Positions 1-8,092 of a DNA stretch of 64,000 bases are shown here, one piece after another (the stretch's first letter is position 1; each line of letters starts with the position of its first letter). Source of the stretch: CAVSXS01 sp963767715 (GTDB taxonomy: Bacteria > Chloroflexota > Ktedonobacteria > Ktedonobacterales > Ktedonobacteraceae); contig CAVYFA010000016.1 in assembly GCA_963767715.1 (NCBI GenBank), positions 496,001-560,000 on the forward strand, written 5' to 3'. The translations under genes were made by a program, and so were the position numbers. The notes under the pieces are model-generated. The model did no database searches, had not been told where the DNA came from, and worked only from the letters and a program-made list of their open reading frames with translations.

Positions 1-2
1 CT

Positions 3-1157
3 TTTCCTTCGAACTGCACCCTCACCCCGGATACGGTTCAAGCGCTTCACCGTGCAGGCATTGCTCCTGGGAGCTACCTGGTCTACAATCTGGTGCTGAC
101 GCTGATCCAATCACTGGTCTTTCTCGGCACAGGGGTTTTTATCTTCTGGCGCAAGTCAAGAGAACTCCCTGGCCTGGTGACCTCCTTCGTCTTTGTGATC
201 CTTGGATTGTCGCCGATCATCGGTGCGAGTACCCACCCGGCAGCAGTTGTCTTCGGATTTATTTATGCTCTTTTCGTCCTTCCGGCGATCGGTTTCTTCC
301 TGCTGACGTTTCCCAATGGACGTTTTGTTCCGCGCTGGTGCTGGGTATGGGCTGTGCTCTGGGTCGTGCAGACGATCCTTTTTGAGCTCCCCGGGCCATT
401 CAATATCACGTTGTGGCCGCCTCTTCTCTTCGTTGCCGAACTCTTGTTGACGTATGGAGGGACGCTCGGCTTGCTTATTTATCGCTACGTGCGCGTCTTC
501 AGCTACTCCCAGCGTCAGCAAACGAAGTGGCTGGTCTTTGGGCTCTCAGGATTCGCTGTGCTGATCTTGCTGTATACTCTCATCGGAAACTTAATTCCGG
601 GGCTCGGGGCTCCTGACTCGCCCTATCAACTGGTAAGCGGGACGCTCTTACCCCTCACGTTCCTGACGCTTCCCCTCAGTGTTGCTATCGCCATCCAGCG
701 CACCCGCCTGTGGGATATTGATGTCCTCATTCGCCGCACGCTCGTCTATACGACCTTGACCGTAATCCTGGCCCTGATCTATGCTGGTTTCGTGTTCGTC
801 TTCGGTACCCTGTTGCGCAACTTCCTTGGCCTGGAGCAGCAGAATCCCCTGGTGATTGTTGCCTCGACGCTGGTCATTGCTGCCCTCGTCCAGCCGTTGC
901 GGCGACGTCTGAAACAGTCCATCGACCGTCGCTTCTACCGCCGCAAATATGACGCAGCCAAAATCATCGAGGCTTTCAGTGCTACACTGCGCCAGGAAGT
1001 GGACCTGGACCACCTCAGTGAGCAGTTGGTGGCAGTGGTCCAGGAGACGATGCAACCGGCCCATGTTTCCCTCTGGGTGCCCAAAGCCAAACAGCCCGTC
1101 AAAGACACTACCCAATTTTGGGTGTCCGATGCGCTTGCCCCCAACAAGAAGGAGTAG
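3..1157 (+). CDS. Multi-pass membrane sensor-like protein (5' end outside window)
   Basis: The reading frame is open from base 3 with no stop, so the N-terminus lies upstream of the window. About eight to nine hydrophobic segments run from near residue 1 to 265 (counted from the GTG at 93), followed by the juxtamembrane motif DIDVLIRRTLVYT, two further membrane spans, a basic stretch (LRRRLKQSIDRRFYRRKY) and the start of a GAF-like helix (LDHLSEQLVAVVQETM). This order is seen in the N-terminal parts of membrane histidine kinases and GAF proteins of Chloroflexota and Cyanobacteria. Here the protein stops soon after the helix, so no kinase or output domain follows. It may sense membrane or redox state for a partner; function is not established. 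Confidence 0.7.
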   Translation, partial: FPSNCTLTPDTVQALHRAGIAPGSYLVYNLVLTLIQSLVFLGTGVFIFWRKSRELPGLVTSFVFVILGLSPIIGASTHPAAVVFGFIYALFVLPAIGFFLLTFPNGRFVPRWCWVWAVLWVVQTILFELPGPFNITLWPPLLFVAELLLTYGGTLGLLIYRYVRVFSYSQRQQTKWLVFGLSGFAVLILLYTLIGNLIPGLGAPDSPYQLVSGTLLPLTFLTLPLSVAIAIQRTRLWDIDVLIRRTLVYTTLTVILALIYAGFVFVFGTLLRNFLGLEQQNPLVIVASTLVIAALVQPLRRRLKQSIDRRFYRRKYDAAKIIEAFSATLRQEVDLDHLSEQLVAVVQETMQPAHVSLWVPKAKQPVKDTTQFWVSDALAPNKKE

Positions 1158-1347
1158 GGAGCGAAAGGAGCGTCGGTCCTCTCATCTTCTTGGCATGAAC
1201 GATTTGAGTGGTTCTCCCCAGTTTTTTCATGAGTTTTGTTGGAGCAACAGCAAATTCCGCAGACAGCAAGCAGGCACACTTAATATGGGGAAGAGCCATC
1301 CTTCGATTATGGTAAATGGCATTGCGGAATAATATGTATTTCAAGTG

Positions 1348-1356
1348 TGTTATAAT
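1348..1356 (+). promoter_or_regulatory. Extended -10 promoter of the RRM gene
   Basis: TGTTATAAT is a perfect -10 hexamer (1351-1356) with the TGn extension. No good -35 element sits 17 bases upstream. Transcription would start near 1363 and give a leader of about 90 nt before the GTG at 1454, a length common for cold-inducible RNA-binding protein mRNAs. Confidence 0.5.
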
Positions 1357-1453
1357 ATGTGTATGACGTCAGATGTTGTTGGTTCGATTTTGTGGGAATT
1401 GTTTCCACCGACTGCAATATGATTAGTAGACGTCGATGTGGGAGCAAACCATA

Positions 1454-1795
1454 GTGAGGATTTACGTAGGCAGCCTGCCGTACCAAACGACGGATCAAGA
1501 CCTTGTTGATCTCTTCGGGCAGGTTGGAGAAGTTGTTTCGGCAACCGTCATCATGGACCGAAACAGCGGACGCAGTAAGGGCTTCGGTTTTGTAGAAATG
1601 AGTAACGACCAGGACGCGCAGAAAGCCATCGAGCAGTTGAATGGTTCAATGCTTGGCAATCGCAACATCGTTGTCAACGAGGCTCGCGAGCGCCAGGAGC
1701 AGTCCTTCGGCGGCGGTCATGGCGGCGGCTATCAGAACCGTGGTGGTGGTGGCCGGCGTTCAGATCGCGGTGGCTATCGCGACAGGGGATACTAA
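1454..1795 (+). CDS. RRM-domain glycine-rich RNA-binding protein
   Basis: A single RNA recognition motif (about residues 1-78) followed by a Gly/Arg-rich tail ending RGGYRDRGY. RNP2 is IYVGSL at the N-terminus and RNP1 is KGFGFVEM near residue 42, with the aromatic residues that stack on RNA bases. Bacterial proteins of this type (cyanobacterial Rbp-like) bind single-stranded RNA and are often cold-induced. The GTG at 1454 is preferred over the ATG at 1436 because GGAG lies 9 bases before it and the protein then begins directly with the first beta strand (MRIYVGSLPY). It is monocistronic, with its own promoter and a strong terminator. Confidence 0.9.
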   Translation: MRIYVGSLPYQTTDQDLVDLFGQVGEVVSATVIMDRNSGRSKGFGFVEMSNDQDAQKAIEQLNGSMLGNRNIVVNEARERQEQSFGGGHGGGYQNRGGGGRRSDRGGYRDRGY

Positions 1796-1852
1796 CTCGG
1801 AGCTATTGCTTGATTATCTGAAATAGATGATTTGAGCGAGTATCGGAAGAAG

Positions 1853-1880
1853 GTCAGCATCTTTGCTGGCTTTCTTTTTT
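1853..1880 (+). terminator. Rho-independent terminator of the RRM gene
   Basis: Seven-base-pair stem (1853-1859 with 1864-1870, one G-U pair), 4-nt loop, then TTTCTTTTTT. It lies 57 bases after the RRM stop codon. Confidence 0.85.
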
Positions 1881-1902
1881 ATTTCCAGCTTATGCATCAA
1901 AT

Positions 1903-3093
1903 CTACCCCTGGTGCCGTGAAGATTCCCCTCCACCAGCATCCCAGGAAACATTGCGCCAGCGGAATTTGGACAACCAGGGGTTCGGTTTTCCTTCAACGG
2001 CATCGGCGATCAGTCCACCCAGCAGGGGCGCGAACTTGAAGGCATGCCCGCTGCCACCGGTCGCCACCGTCAGACCTGCCAACTGCGGATGACGATCGAT
2101 CCAGAAGTCTCCGTCGGGAGTGTCAATGTAGAGGCAGCGGCGCGTATAGACTAGCGGCGCATCTGACAGATGCGGCAAAGCAGCAGCCAGAAACGCCCGC
2201 AGCCGTTCTACATCGCTGCCGCTCACCACTCGCTCATCCTTGTCGGGATGCAATGCCTGCCCAACACCGTGGTTGGCGATTTTGACCACGTGCTCACGCG
2301 GGTGAAGCGGGAAGCCATACCAGCCAGTCTGCGTGATATCCGCGGTAAAGACGACAAATTGAGGTGGAGTGAAGAGCGCTGCTTTGGTCGGCTTGAGGTG
2401 AAAGATTGGGTGTCCCGTTACCCTCACTAAAGGCGCCAGTTCATGCACGAGCAGCGCTGTCCATGCGCCAGAGGCGACCACGACATATCCAGCGTGAAAG
2501 CTGTCCCCGGCACGGGTTCGTACCCCCTTTATTGTATGACCCTCCTCGATCAAGGTTTCCACCGTTTGATCCGGGTACAGCGCGACCCCCTTTGCCTGCG
2601 CGAGCCTGACCAGGGCAGCGACCACGCGGCCACTTTCCGCGTACCCTCCCTGCGCATGAAAGAAGCCATCGACGTAGGTCCCCGCTTTCCAGGCAGGAAA
2701 GCGCTGAGAGATCGCATCGCCCGTCAGGCGCACAGGTGTATGCCCCCGTTTGAGAAGCAGCCGATAACTTTCATACTCGTGCATGCCAGGGCTCATGGGC
2801 ATACTGGTTAGTACGAGTACCCCCACGTCATGGAAGAGCTCCTCACCCAGTTCCTCATTCCATCGGAGCCAGCCCTGATACGCTTGCTCCACCATCTCCA
2901 TGTACGTTTCGTCCGTGCCGTATTCCATGCGCACCACTTTGCTGATGTCGGTTGAAGCAGCCAGGGGATGCGGCAGAGGGCCAGGGTCAAGCACAGCGAC
3001 ATGATAGCCGCGTGCCTTCAGTTCTAGGGCAGTCGTTATCCCAAAAATCCCGGCGCCGACCACGAGCATATCGTATGCATTATCGTTGAGCAT
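1903..3093 (-). CDS. FAD-dependent oxidoreductase, monomeric sarcosine oxidase-like
   Basis: DAO-family flavoenzyme of about 396 aa. The N-terminus carries the dinucleotide-binding motif VVGAGIFG, then STDISKVVRMEYG, which matches the flavin loop of monomeric sarcosine oxidase and N-methyltryptophan oxidase. Near residue 320 the sequence RRCLYIDTPDGDFWID places a Cys where these enzymes link FAD covalently through 8alpha-S-cysteinyl (Cys315 in Bacillus MSOX). The C-terminus has GGSGHAFKFAP, also typical. Expected reaction: oxidation of an N-methyl or secondary amine with H2O2 and formaldehyde release; the substrate cannot be read from sequence. I place the start at 3093 (MLNDNAYD) with AAGG upstream; a frame-open extension to 3192 adds 33 residues unlike the family. 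Confidence 0.85.
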   Translation of the reverse strand: MLNDNAYDMLVVGAGIFGITTALELKARGYHVAVLDPGPLPHPLAASTDISKVVRMEYGTDETYMEMVEQAYQGWLRWNEELGEELFHDVGVLVLTSMPMSPGMHEYESYRLLLKRGHTPVRLTGDAISQRFPAWKAGTYVDGFFHAQGGYAESGRVVAALVRLAQAKGVALYPDQTVETLIEEGHTIKGVRTRAGDSFHAGYVVVASGAWTALLVHELAPLVRVTGHPIFHLKPTKAALFTPPQFVVFTADITQTGWYGFPLHPREHVVKIANHGVGQALHPDKDERVVSGSDVERLRAFLAAALPHLSDAPLVYTRRCLYIDTPDGDFWIDRHPQLAGLTVATGGSGHAFKFAPLLGGLIADAVEGKPNPWLSKFRWRNVSWDAGGGESSRHQG

Positions 3094-3203
3094 CTGCAAG
3101 ACCTTGTCTTGAGCGAAATAGGAGCAACTCGAGAATACGCTCCCAATTATAACTCCCCTGCCAGTATAGCACAGTACCATCTTCACCTCCATGTGCTGTG
3201 CTA

Positions 3204-3212
3204 TGCTATACT
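3204..3212 (+). promoter_or_regulatory. Possible extended -10 for the glycosidase-like gene
   Basis: TGCTATACT is an extended -10 element on the plus strand, 136 bases before the next start codon. No clear -35 is seen, so this is only a candidate. Confidence 0.3.
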
Positions 3213-3265
3213 CTATTTGTGGACAATGACGCTTCCTAGCGAGGTGAGAGCCGCCCGAACTGTAG

Positions 3266-3289
3266 GGACAGGGGGCCTTGCGCCTGTCC
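3266..3289. repeat. Palindromic intergenic element
   Basis: GGACAGG and CCTGTCC arms (7 bp) around GGGCCTTGCG, preceded by TGTAG. It resembles in style the other palindromic intergenic elements of this window (for example at 10610 and 16134) but has a different core. Confidence 0.5.
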
Positions 3290-3347
3290 GGTCTTGCTTC
3301 ACACAGGAGACAGAAAAGGAGGGAACCAGAAGGAGTCAGAAGTATCT

Positions 3348-4424
3348 ATGAGGCCACAAACAGGTTCATCCAGAACCTTCAGACTGCCTATCGTGCCTAC
3401 CCTGCTCGCTGCCGCTGTCCTGCTTCTTGTCCTGGCAGGAGTGTTTGAACTCAACGGATCCCTGTCGAGCAAGCAGGCAAAGACCTCTCCCTCATCATCA
3501 ACTGCCCTCTCTCACAAAGGACTGGCGAGCAAGACTTCGGTCGCACAGGCTTCCCCGCTGCTATTTGGCACCAATCTCGGATTATTTACCGGGAACGACC
3601 AGGTGATTACTTCCGCGACAACACGCGCCTTGATGCAACAAATCCATATCCGCATCGTGCGCATACCCCTGCGCTCGAACCTCCCTAATGCGATCGAAGT
3701 ACAGGCAGAGCAGGCTGTCAAAAGTATTGGTGCTATTCCGCTCGTCGTATTGAACGGATTGCGCGATGCCCATGCTCTCGCAGATGATACCCGCATGATT
3801 CGCGATAGCAACGATGTCTTTGGCAACGGCCTGGTCTATTATGAATTCGGCAACGAAGATGACTGGAACGGAGTAACCATTTCGCGCTATACCCAGGGAT
3901 GGAATTCACTAATTCCAGTATTCAAGCGCCTGGCGCTCCATGGAAAGTTTATTGGCCCGGTCAGCTATCAGTACAGCCACGACAACTTGACCGCCTTCCT
4001 GCAAACCGCCAATCCCCGCCCCGACGCGATAAGCTGGCACGAGTACACCTGTAGTTACAAAGATCCAGCCGAAGTCTGCCTCTCGCACATCGACCTCTGG
4101 ACGACGCATATTACCGATGCCCGCGCTGTGATGCAAGCCACCCTTGGCACAACGCTGCCCGTGATGATCACAGAGTGGAATTACGCGTCCGATCAATCTA
4201 CGCAGAGCAACGGCTTGCCATTCAATGACGGGAAGTACAACAATGCAAGTTTTCTTCGGGCGTGGACCGAAAAAGCCCTGAGCACGCTTGCGGCGAACCA
4301 GGTCTTTGCCTCCATGCAGTATTCGGTCACCAACACCGCGCTGCCTTTGATTGCCAACGACAACACGCTGACGATCCAGGGGATCATGTTCCAATCCTTG
4401 TACCAGGCGATGGTTCGCCAATAG
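3348..4424 (+). CDS. Signal-anchored glycoside hydrolase-like protein (clan A fold)
   Basis: 358 aa with an N-terminal hydrophobic anchor (about residues 13-34) and a Ser/Thr-rich linker, then a TIM-barrel-like domain. YYEFGNEDDWNG has the Asn-Glu pair that ends strand 4 (acid/base) of clan GH-A glycosidases, and MITEWNYAS near residue 275 fits the strand-7 nucleophile Glu. The family cannot be assigned; GH5/GH39/GH51-like enzymes share these motifs. It probably acts on polysaccharide outside the cell. The ATG at 3348 has AGGAG 12 bases upstream; the earlier in-frame ATG at 3294 would put 18 polar residues before the anchor. It is likely monocistronic. Confidence 0.65.
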   Translation: MRPQTGSSRTFRLPIVPTLLAAAVLLLVLAGVFELNGSLSSKQAKTSPSSSTALSHKGLASKTSVAQASPLLFGTNLGLFTGNDQVITSATTRALMQQIHIRIVRIPLRSNLPNAIEVQAEQAVKSIGAIPLVVLNGLRDAHALADDTRMIRDSNDVFGNGLVYYEFGNEDDWNGVTISRYTQGWNSLIPVFKRLALHGKFIGPVSYQYSHDNLTAFLQTANPRPDAISWHEYTCSYKDPAEVCLSHIDLWTTHITDARAVMQATLGTTLPVMITEWNYASDQSTQSNGLPFNDGKYNNASFLRAWTEKALSTLAANQVFASMQYSVTNTALPLIANDNTLTIQGIMFQSLYQAMVRQ

Positions 4425-4572
4425 CGCATCACGAGCGCCGCCGCTACTGGGACGGCTATGCGTGGGAGGATCCTGAGCGAGGAAGCGGCTGGTTATGTTG
4501 CCTGTTTCACAGTGGTGATATACTGTGTACATATTTACGCGATCCAACATCACACCACGAGGGAGCAAAGGT

Positions 4573-5865
4573 ATGACTGTAGATATCAGCGACATCGAGA
4601 ACATCATTGCCAGGCAGAACGAGTGGAGGCAGGCACAGACCATCAACCTGATCGCCAGTGAGAATACACCCAGCGAAGCTGTGCGCCGCGTGCAGCTCTC
4701 CGATTTCATGGGCCGCTACGCTGAGGGGCATCCCAATGAGGGCGATAAGGTCAATCGCTACTACCAGGGAACGCGCTACATCGACGAGATCGAGCGCATG
4801 GCGACGAAGGAGATCATCGAGCTTTTCGGCGTCAGGCAAGCCGACGTGCGTCCCTACAGCGGCAACAATGCTAATACCGCCATCGCCATGGGCTGGCTGC
4901 GCGGCGGCGATACCATCGTCGCGAATTCGACCGACGCCGGCGGCCACATCAGTCACGGTCCTGTGGGCATCTTCGGCAGGCGCATCCAGAGTCGCGGCCA
5001 GTCCCTCAAGCTGGGCAGCCCCAAGTCCATCAACCTGCACTATTTGCCCCTGACGGAAGACCGCTACCATGTCGATGCGCAGCAGACTATCGAATTGATC
5101 GACCAGGTTTCGCCGCAGATGGTCATTATGGGCAAAAGCCTCTTCCTCTTCCCCGAACCCGTCTCGGAGGTGGCCGCCTTCTGTAAAACAAAAGATATCC
5201 CGCTGCTCTACGATGCCGCCCACGTGCTGGGCCTGATCGCTGGCGGCGAGTTCCAGCAGCCCCTGCACGAGGGCGCGACGTGGATGACGGCCAGCACGCA
5301 CAAAACCTTCCCAGGCCCCCAGCGCGGCGTCATCCTGGGTAATCTGGACGATGAAGGCGCGGCAAAATTCTGGCCTGCTGCCGATCGCGGTGTCTTCCCT
5401 GGCACCTCGAGCAACCACCACCTCTATAGCCTTCCTGCCCTCATCGTCGCCACCCGCGAGATGCAGCGCTATGGCCGCGACTACGCCGCCCAGATCGTGC
5501 GCAATGCTCAGGTCCTCGGCCGCAGCCTCGACGAACTCGGCACACCTGTCGAGGCGCGCGACTTCGGCTACACAAAGAGCCACATGATCGCCGTCAATGT
5601 CGCGCAGTGGGGTGGCGGCGTCGAGGTCGCCAAACGCCTGGAAGCCAACGACATCATCGTCAACTACAATATGCTGCCCGGCGATGCCGACCCGCGCAAC
5701 CCCTCCGGCCTGCGCATCGGCGTCCCCGAAATGACCCGCTTCGGCATGGATGAGCGCGCCATGGGCGAACTGGCCCAGCTCATGCACGACGCTATACGGG
5801 GCAAGGATGTCAAGGAAGGGGTACATGAGCTGCGCAAGAGGTATTTGGAGATGAGGTATGTCTAA
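4573..5865 (+). CDS. Serine hydroxymethyltransferase-family PLP enzyme
   Basis: Fold type I PLP enzyme of 430 aa. NLIASENTPS, RYYQGTRYIDEIE and TASTHKTFPGPQRG are SHMT signatures; the Schiff-base lysine is Lys244 (STHKTF), and LLYDAAHV supplies Asp214 and His217 for the pyridine ring. Compared with housekeeping GlyA the middle and C-terminus diverge, for example GTSSNHHLYSLPALIVA in place of the usual GGPLMHVIAAKAVA-type stretch. It could be a second SHMT, or one acting on alpha-methylserine, threonine or another aldol substrate. The start at 4573 is set by GGGAG 10 bases upstream; the ATG at 4525 has none. A sarcosine-oxidase-like gene lies 1.5 kb away on the other strand; both would touch one-carbon metabolism. 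Confidence 0.8.
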   Translation: MTVDISDIENIIARQNEWRQAQTINLIASENTPSEAVRRVQLSDFMGRYAEGHPNEGDKVNRYYQGTRYIDEIERMATKEIIELFGVRQADVRPYSGNNANTAIAMGWLRGGDTIVANSTDAGGHISHGPVGIFGRRIQSRGQSLKLGSPKSINLHYLPLTEDRYHVDAQQTIELIDQVSPQMVIMGKSLFLFPEPVSEVAAFCKTKDIPLLYDAAHVLGLIAGGEFQQPLHEGATWMTASTHKTFPGPQRGVILGNLDDEGAAKFWPAADRGVFPGTSSNHHLYSLPALIVATREMQRYGRDYAAQIVRNAQVLGRSLDELGTPVEARDFGYTKSHMIAVNVAQWGGGVEVAKRLEANDIIVNYNMLPGDADPRNPSGLRIGVPEMTRFGMDERAMGELAQLMHDAIRGKDVKEGVHELRKRYLEMRYV

Positions 5866-5928
5866 ACCTGAACACTATCAAACATATTTGTTCCCGACGG
5901 AGCGTTGATCCGAAAGTAGAGTTTCAGG

Positions 5929-6213
5929 ATGGAGGAGCCATACAAACTCGTCTATCAACGGCATGCGGTTGAAAGGATGTCGCAGAGAAGCATCAGTGAG
6001 GAAGATATCGAACACGTTGTCTCAACAGGAGTGACTATAGAGACTTATGCTGACGATACTCCTTATCCAAGCAGGCTTCTACTCGGCTGGATCGGTGTTC
6101 GTCCACTGCATGTCGTGATTGCCACTGATATAGAAGGCCGCAGGAAGATGATTATCACGGCATATGAGCCAGACCCAAGCCAGTGGGAGACCAACTTTAG
6201 AAGGAGAAAGTGA
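5929..6213 (+). CDS. DUF4258 toxin-like protein
   Basis: 94 aa small protein whose start (YKLVYQRHAVERMSQRSISEEDIEHVV) matches DUF4258, a RelE/ParE-superfamily-like fold found as the toxin partner of YgiT-type zinc-finger antitoxins. The middle holds a conserved pattern ending in RPLHVVIATDIEGRRKMIITAYEPD, the beta strands that carry the putative RNase face. Its stop codon overlaps the next gene's start (TGATG), so the two are translationally coupled. Toxin activity is inferred from family and context only. Confidence 0.75.
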   Translation: MEEPYKLVYQRHAVERMSQRSISEEDIEHVVSTGVTIETYADDTPYPSRLLLGWIGVRPLHVVIATDIEGRRKMIITAYEPDPSQWETNFRRRK

Positions 6214-6440
6214 TGAAGTGCGTAGTTTGCAAAAATGGGGAAACTCAACCTGGAACAACCACAATGACGCTCGAGCGAGGTGAGACTACAGTCGTTTTTA
6301 AGCATGTGCCTGCCGAGGTATGTGAAAACTGCGGAGAGGCCTATCTTGACGCAGCAACGACTCGAAATCTGCTTCATATTGTTGAAGAGGCAGTCCGTGT
6401 AGGCGTGCAGGTGGATGTGCGCCAGTACGCGGCAGCCTGA
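6213..6440 (+). CDS. YgiT-type zinc-finger antitoxin (MqsA N-domain-like)
   Basis: 75 aa with two CxxC pairs (CVVC near residue 3 and CENC near residue 37), the zinc ribbon of the MqsA N-terminal domain. The HTH domain of full MqsA is absent, as is usual for short YgiT antitoxins paired with DUF4258. The ATG at 6213 is chosen over the adjacent GTG at 6210 because AAGGAG ends 6 bases before it. It overlaps the toxin stop by one base. Expected role: binds and neutralises the upstream protein. Confidence 0.78.
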   Translation: MKCVVCKNGETQPGTTTMTLERGETTVVFKHVPAEVCENCGEAYLDAATTRNLLHIVEEAVRVGVQVDVRQYAAA

Positions 6441-6450
6441 CACTTAAAGA

Positions 6451-8058
6451 ATGACGACAGATCATAAGGGCTTAAATCGCCGGGAGTTCCTCGCTGTCTG
6501 CGCGTTAGGTGCGCTGCCGGGGCTATTGGCTGCCTGCCAGACCACACCGTCTCAGGTTGGGAACGCAACCCCCAGTCCCACCAGGCGGCCATCCCCGTCC
6601 GTATCAGCGTCTCCGTCGCCTCCTACTGACGCGGACTGGTCGACGCTCTCCGCAAGCCTTCAAGGGACGCTGGTTCGACCGGGCAGCCAGCAGTATCCGA
6701 CCGCGCTCCAACTCTTCAACACGCGCTTCGACAGTGTGCAGCCGGCGGCCATCGCCTACTGCCAATCGACCGCGGACGTTCAGACCTGCCTGGCCTTCGC
6801 GCACCGCTTCGGCGTGCAGATTGCTCCTCGCGCTGGTGGTCACTCCTACGCCGGCTATTCGACCACTACCGGCCTCGTGCTTGATGTGAGCCGTATGAAC
6901 GCGATAGCGGTTGATGCCGGAGCCGGGACGGCCACGATTGGCGCGGGAGCGCGGTTGATCGACGTGTACGCTGCGCTCGCGCAGCAAGGCCTGGCGCTCC
7001 CGGCCGGTTCCTGCGCAACGGTGGGCATCACGGGGTTAACGCTCGGCGGTGGCGTCGGCGTCCTCGGCCGCAAGTTTGGTCTGACGTGCGACAACCTGCT
7101 CTCCGCGCAGATCGTCCTGGCCGATGGCCGCATTCTCGTATGCGACGACGCTCATTCTCCCGATCTCTTCTGGGCGCTGCGCGGGGGAGGCGGGGGAAAC
7201 TTTGGCATAGTCACCTCGTTGCTGTTCCAGGTGCACCCGGTTGCTTCGCTTACGCTGTTCACTCTGAACTGGCCGTGGGGCATCGCCTCGGACGTAGTTG
7301 ATGCCTGGCAATCCTGGGCCCCTCAGGCTCCAGATGAGTTGTGGTCCAACTGCCTGCTCCTGACCAATAGCGACAAGAGCGCCGATCCGATTGTGCGTGC
7401 GAACGGCGTCTACTTAGGCGCTATTGCCCCGCTGCAATCGCTCTTGCAGCAGTTGATCAGTCGGGTCGGCACCCCGCCATCCAGCAATTATGTATCCGGC
7501 GCCGGTCTGCTCGAGACGATGATGGACGAGGCGGGCTGCTACGGCATGACTGTGGGCGAATGCCACCTCCCCAGCCAGAACCCCCAGGGCCGGCTGCAGC
7601 GGGATACCTTTGGCGCTAAGTCCGACTACTTCAACAATGCCCTACCACGCCAGGGCATCGACAACCTCGTGAGCGCAATCGCCAGCCGCCAGTCCTCCTC
7701 ATCGCTCGGTAATGGCGGTATAGGGATGGACGCCTTCGGCGGCGCCTTAAATCGTGTAGCAGCCGGCGCGACTGCCTTTGTCCATAGGGACGCGCTGTTC
7801 TCCGCTCAATATTCGGCGAGCTGGCGCCCCGGCGATCCAGATTCCATTGTCGCTGCGAACCGCACCTGGTTGAGTGGGGCATGGCAGTCCATGCGCCAGT
7901 ATGCAAGCGGCTTCGCTTACCAGAATTATATCGACCCGGACCTGCCCGATTGGCAGCAAGCCTACTATGGCGCTAACCTGCCGAGGCTGCAGCGCATCAA
8001 GTCCGTCTACGACCCTGGCAACTTTTTCCACTTCGCTCAGGGCATACCCTTGCCATAA
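6451..8058 (+). CDS. Exported FAD-linked oxidase, berberine-bridge-enzyme type
   Basis: 535 aa. The N-terminus has a Tat motif (NRREFL, residues 9-14), a hydrophobic core and a lipobox ending at Cys29 (GLLAAC), then a Pro/Ser linker, so the enzyme is probably folded with its cofactor, Tat-exported and lipid-anchored. The PCMH-type FAD domain contains PRAGGHSYAGYS with His131 and GSCATVGITGLTLGGG with Cys188, the two residues that bind FAD covalently in bicovalent BBE-like enzymes. The C-terminal BBE domain has NYIDPDLPDW and YYGANLPRLQRIKSVYDPGN. Likely oxidises sugars or alcohols with O2 as acceptor; the substrate is unknown. Starts 10 bases after the antitoxin stop, without an obvious strong RBS. 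Confidence 0.88.
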   Translation: MTTDHKGLNRREFLAVCALGALPGLLAACQTTPSQVGNATPSPTRRPSPSVSASPSPPTDADWSTLSASLQGTLVRPGSQQYPTALQLFNTRFDSVQPAAIAYCQSTADVQTCLAFAHRFGVQIAPRAGGHSYAGYSTTTGLVLDVSRMNAIAVDAGAGTATIGAGARLIDVYAALAQQGLALPAGSCATVGITGLTLGGGVGVLGRKFGLTCDNLLSAQIVLADGRILVCDDAHSPDLFWALRGGGGGNFGIVTSLLFQVHPVASLTLFTLNWPWGIASDVVDAWQSWAPQAPDELWSNCLLLTNSDKSADPIVRANGVYLGAIAPLQSLLQQLISRVGTPPSSNYVSGAGLLETMMDEAGCYGMTVGECHLPSQNPQGRLQRDTFGAKSDYFNNALPRQGIDNLVSAIASRQSSSSLGNGGIGMDAFGGALNRVAAGATAFVHRDALFSAQYSASWRPGDPDSIVAANRTWLSGAWQSMRQYASGFAYQNYIDPDLPDWQQAYYGANLPRLQRIKSVYDPGNFFHFAQGIPLP

Positions 8059-8092
8059 TCTAATGATTGATTTTGCTGCAAGGATAGTAGCT

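Noticed and set aside
4507..5826. 439-codon minus-strand ORF across the SHMT-like gene
   Set aside because: Shadow of PLP-enzyme codons; composition (Ala/Asp/Val/Gly-rich) is typical of antisense frames in high-GC third positions.
1903..5865. Sarcosine oxidase-like and SHMT-like genes as one one-carbon pathway
   Set aside because: They lie on opposite strands with a glycosidase-like gene between them and no shared promoter, so proximity alone is weak evidence.
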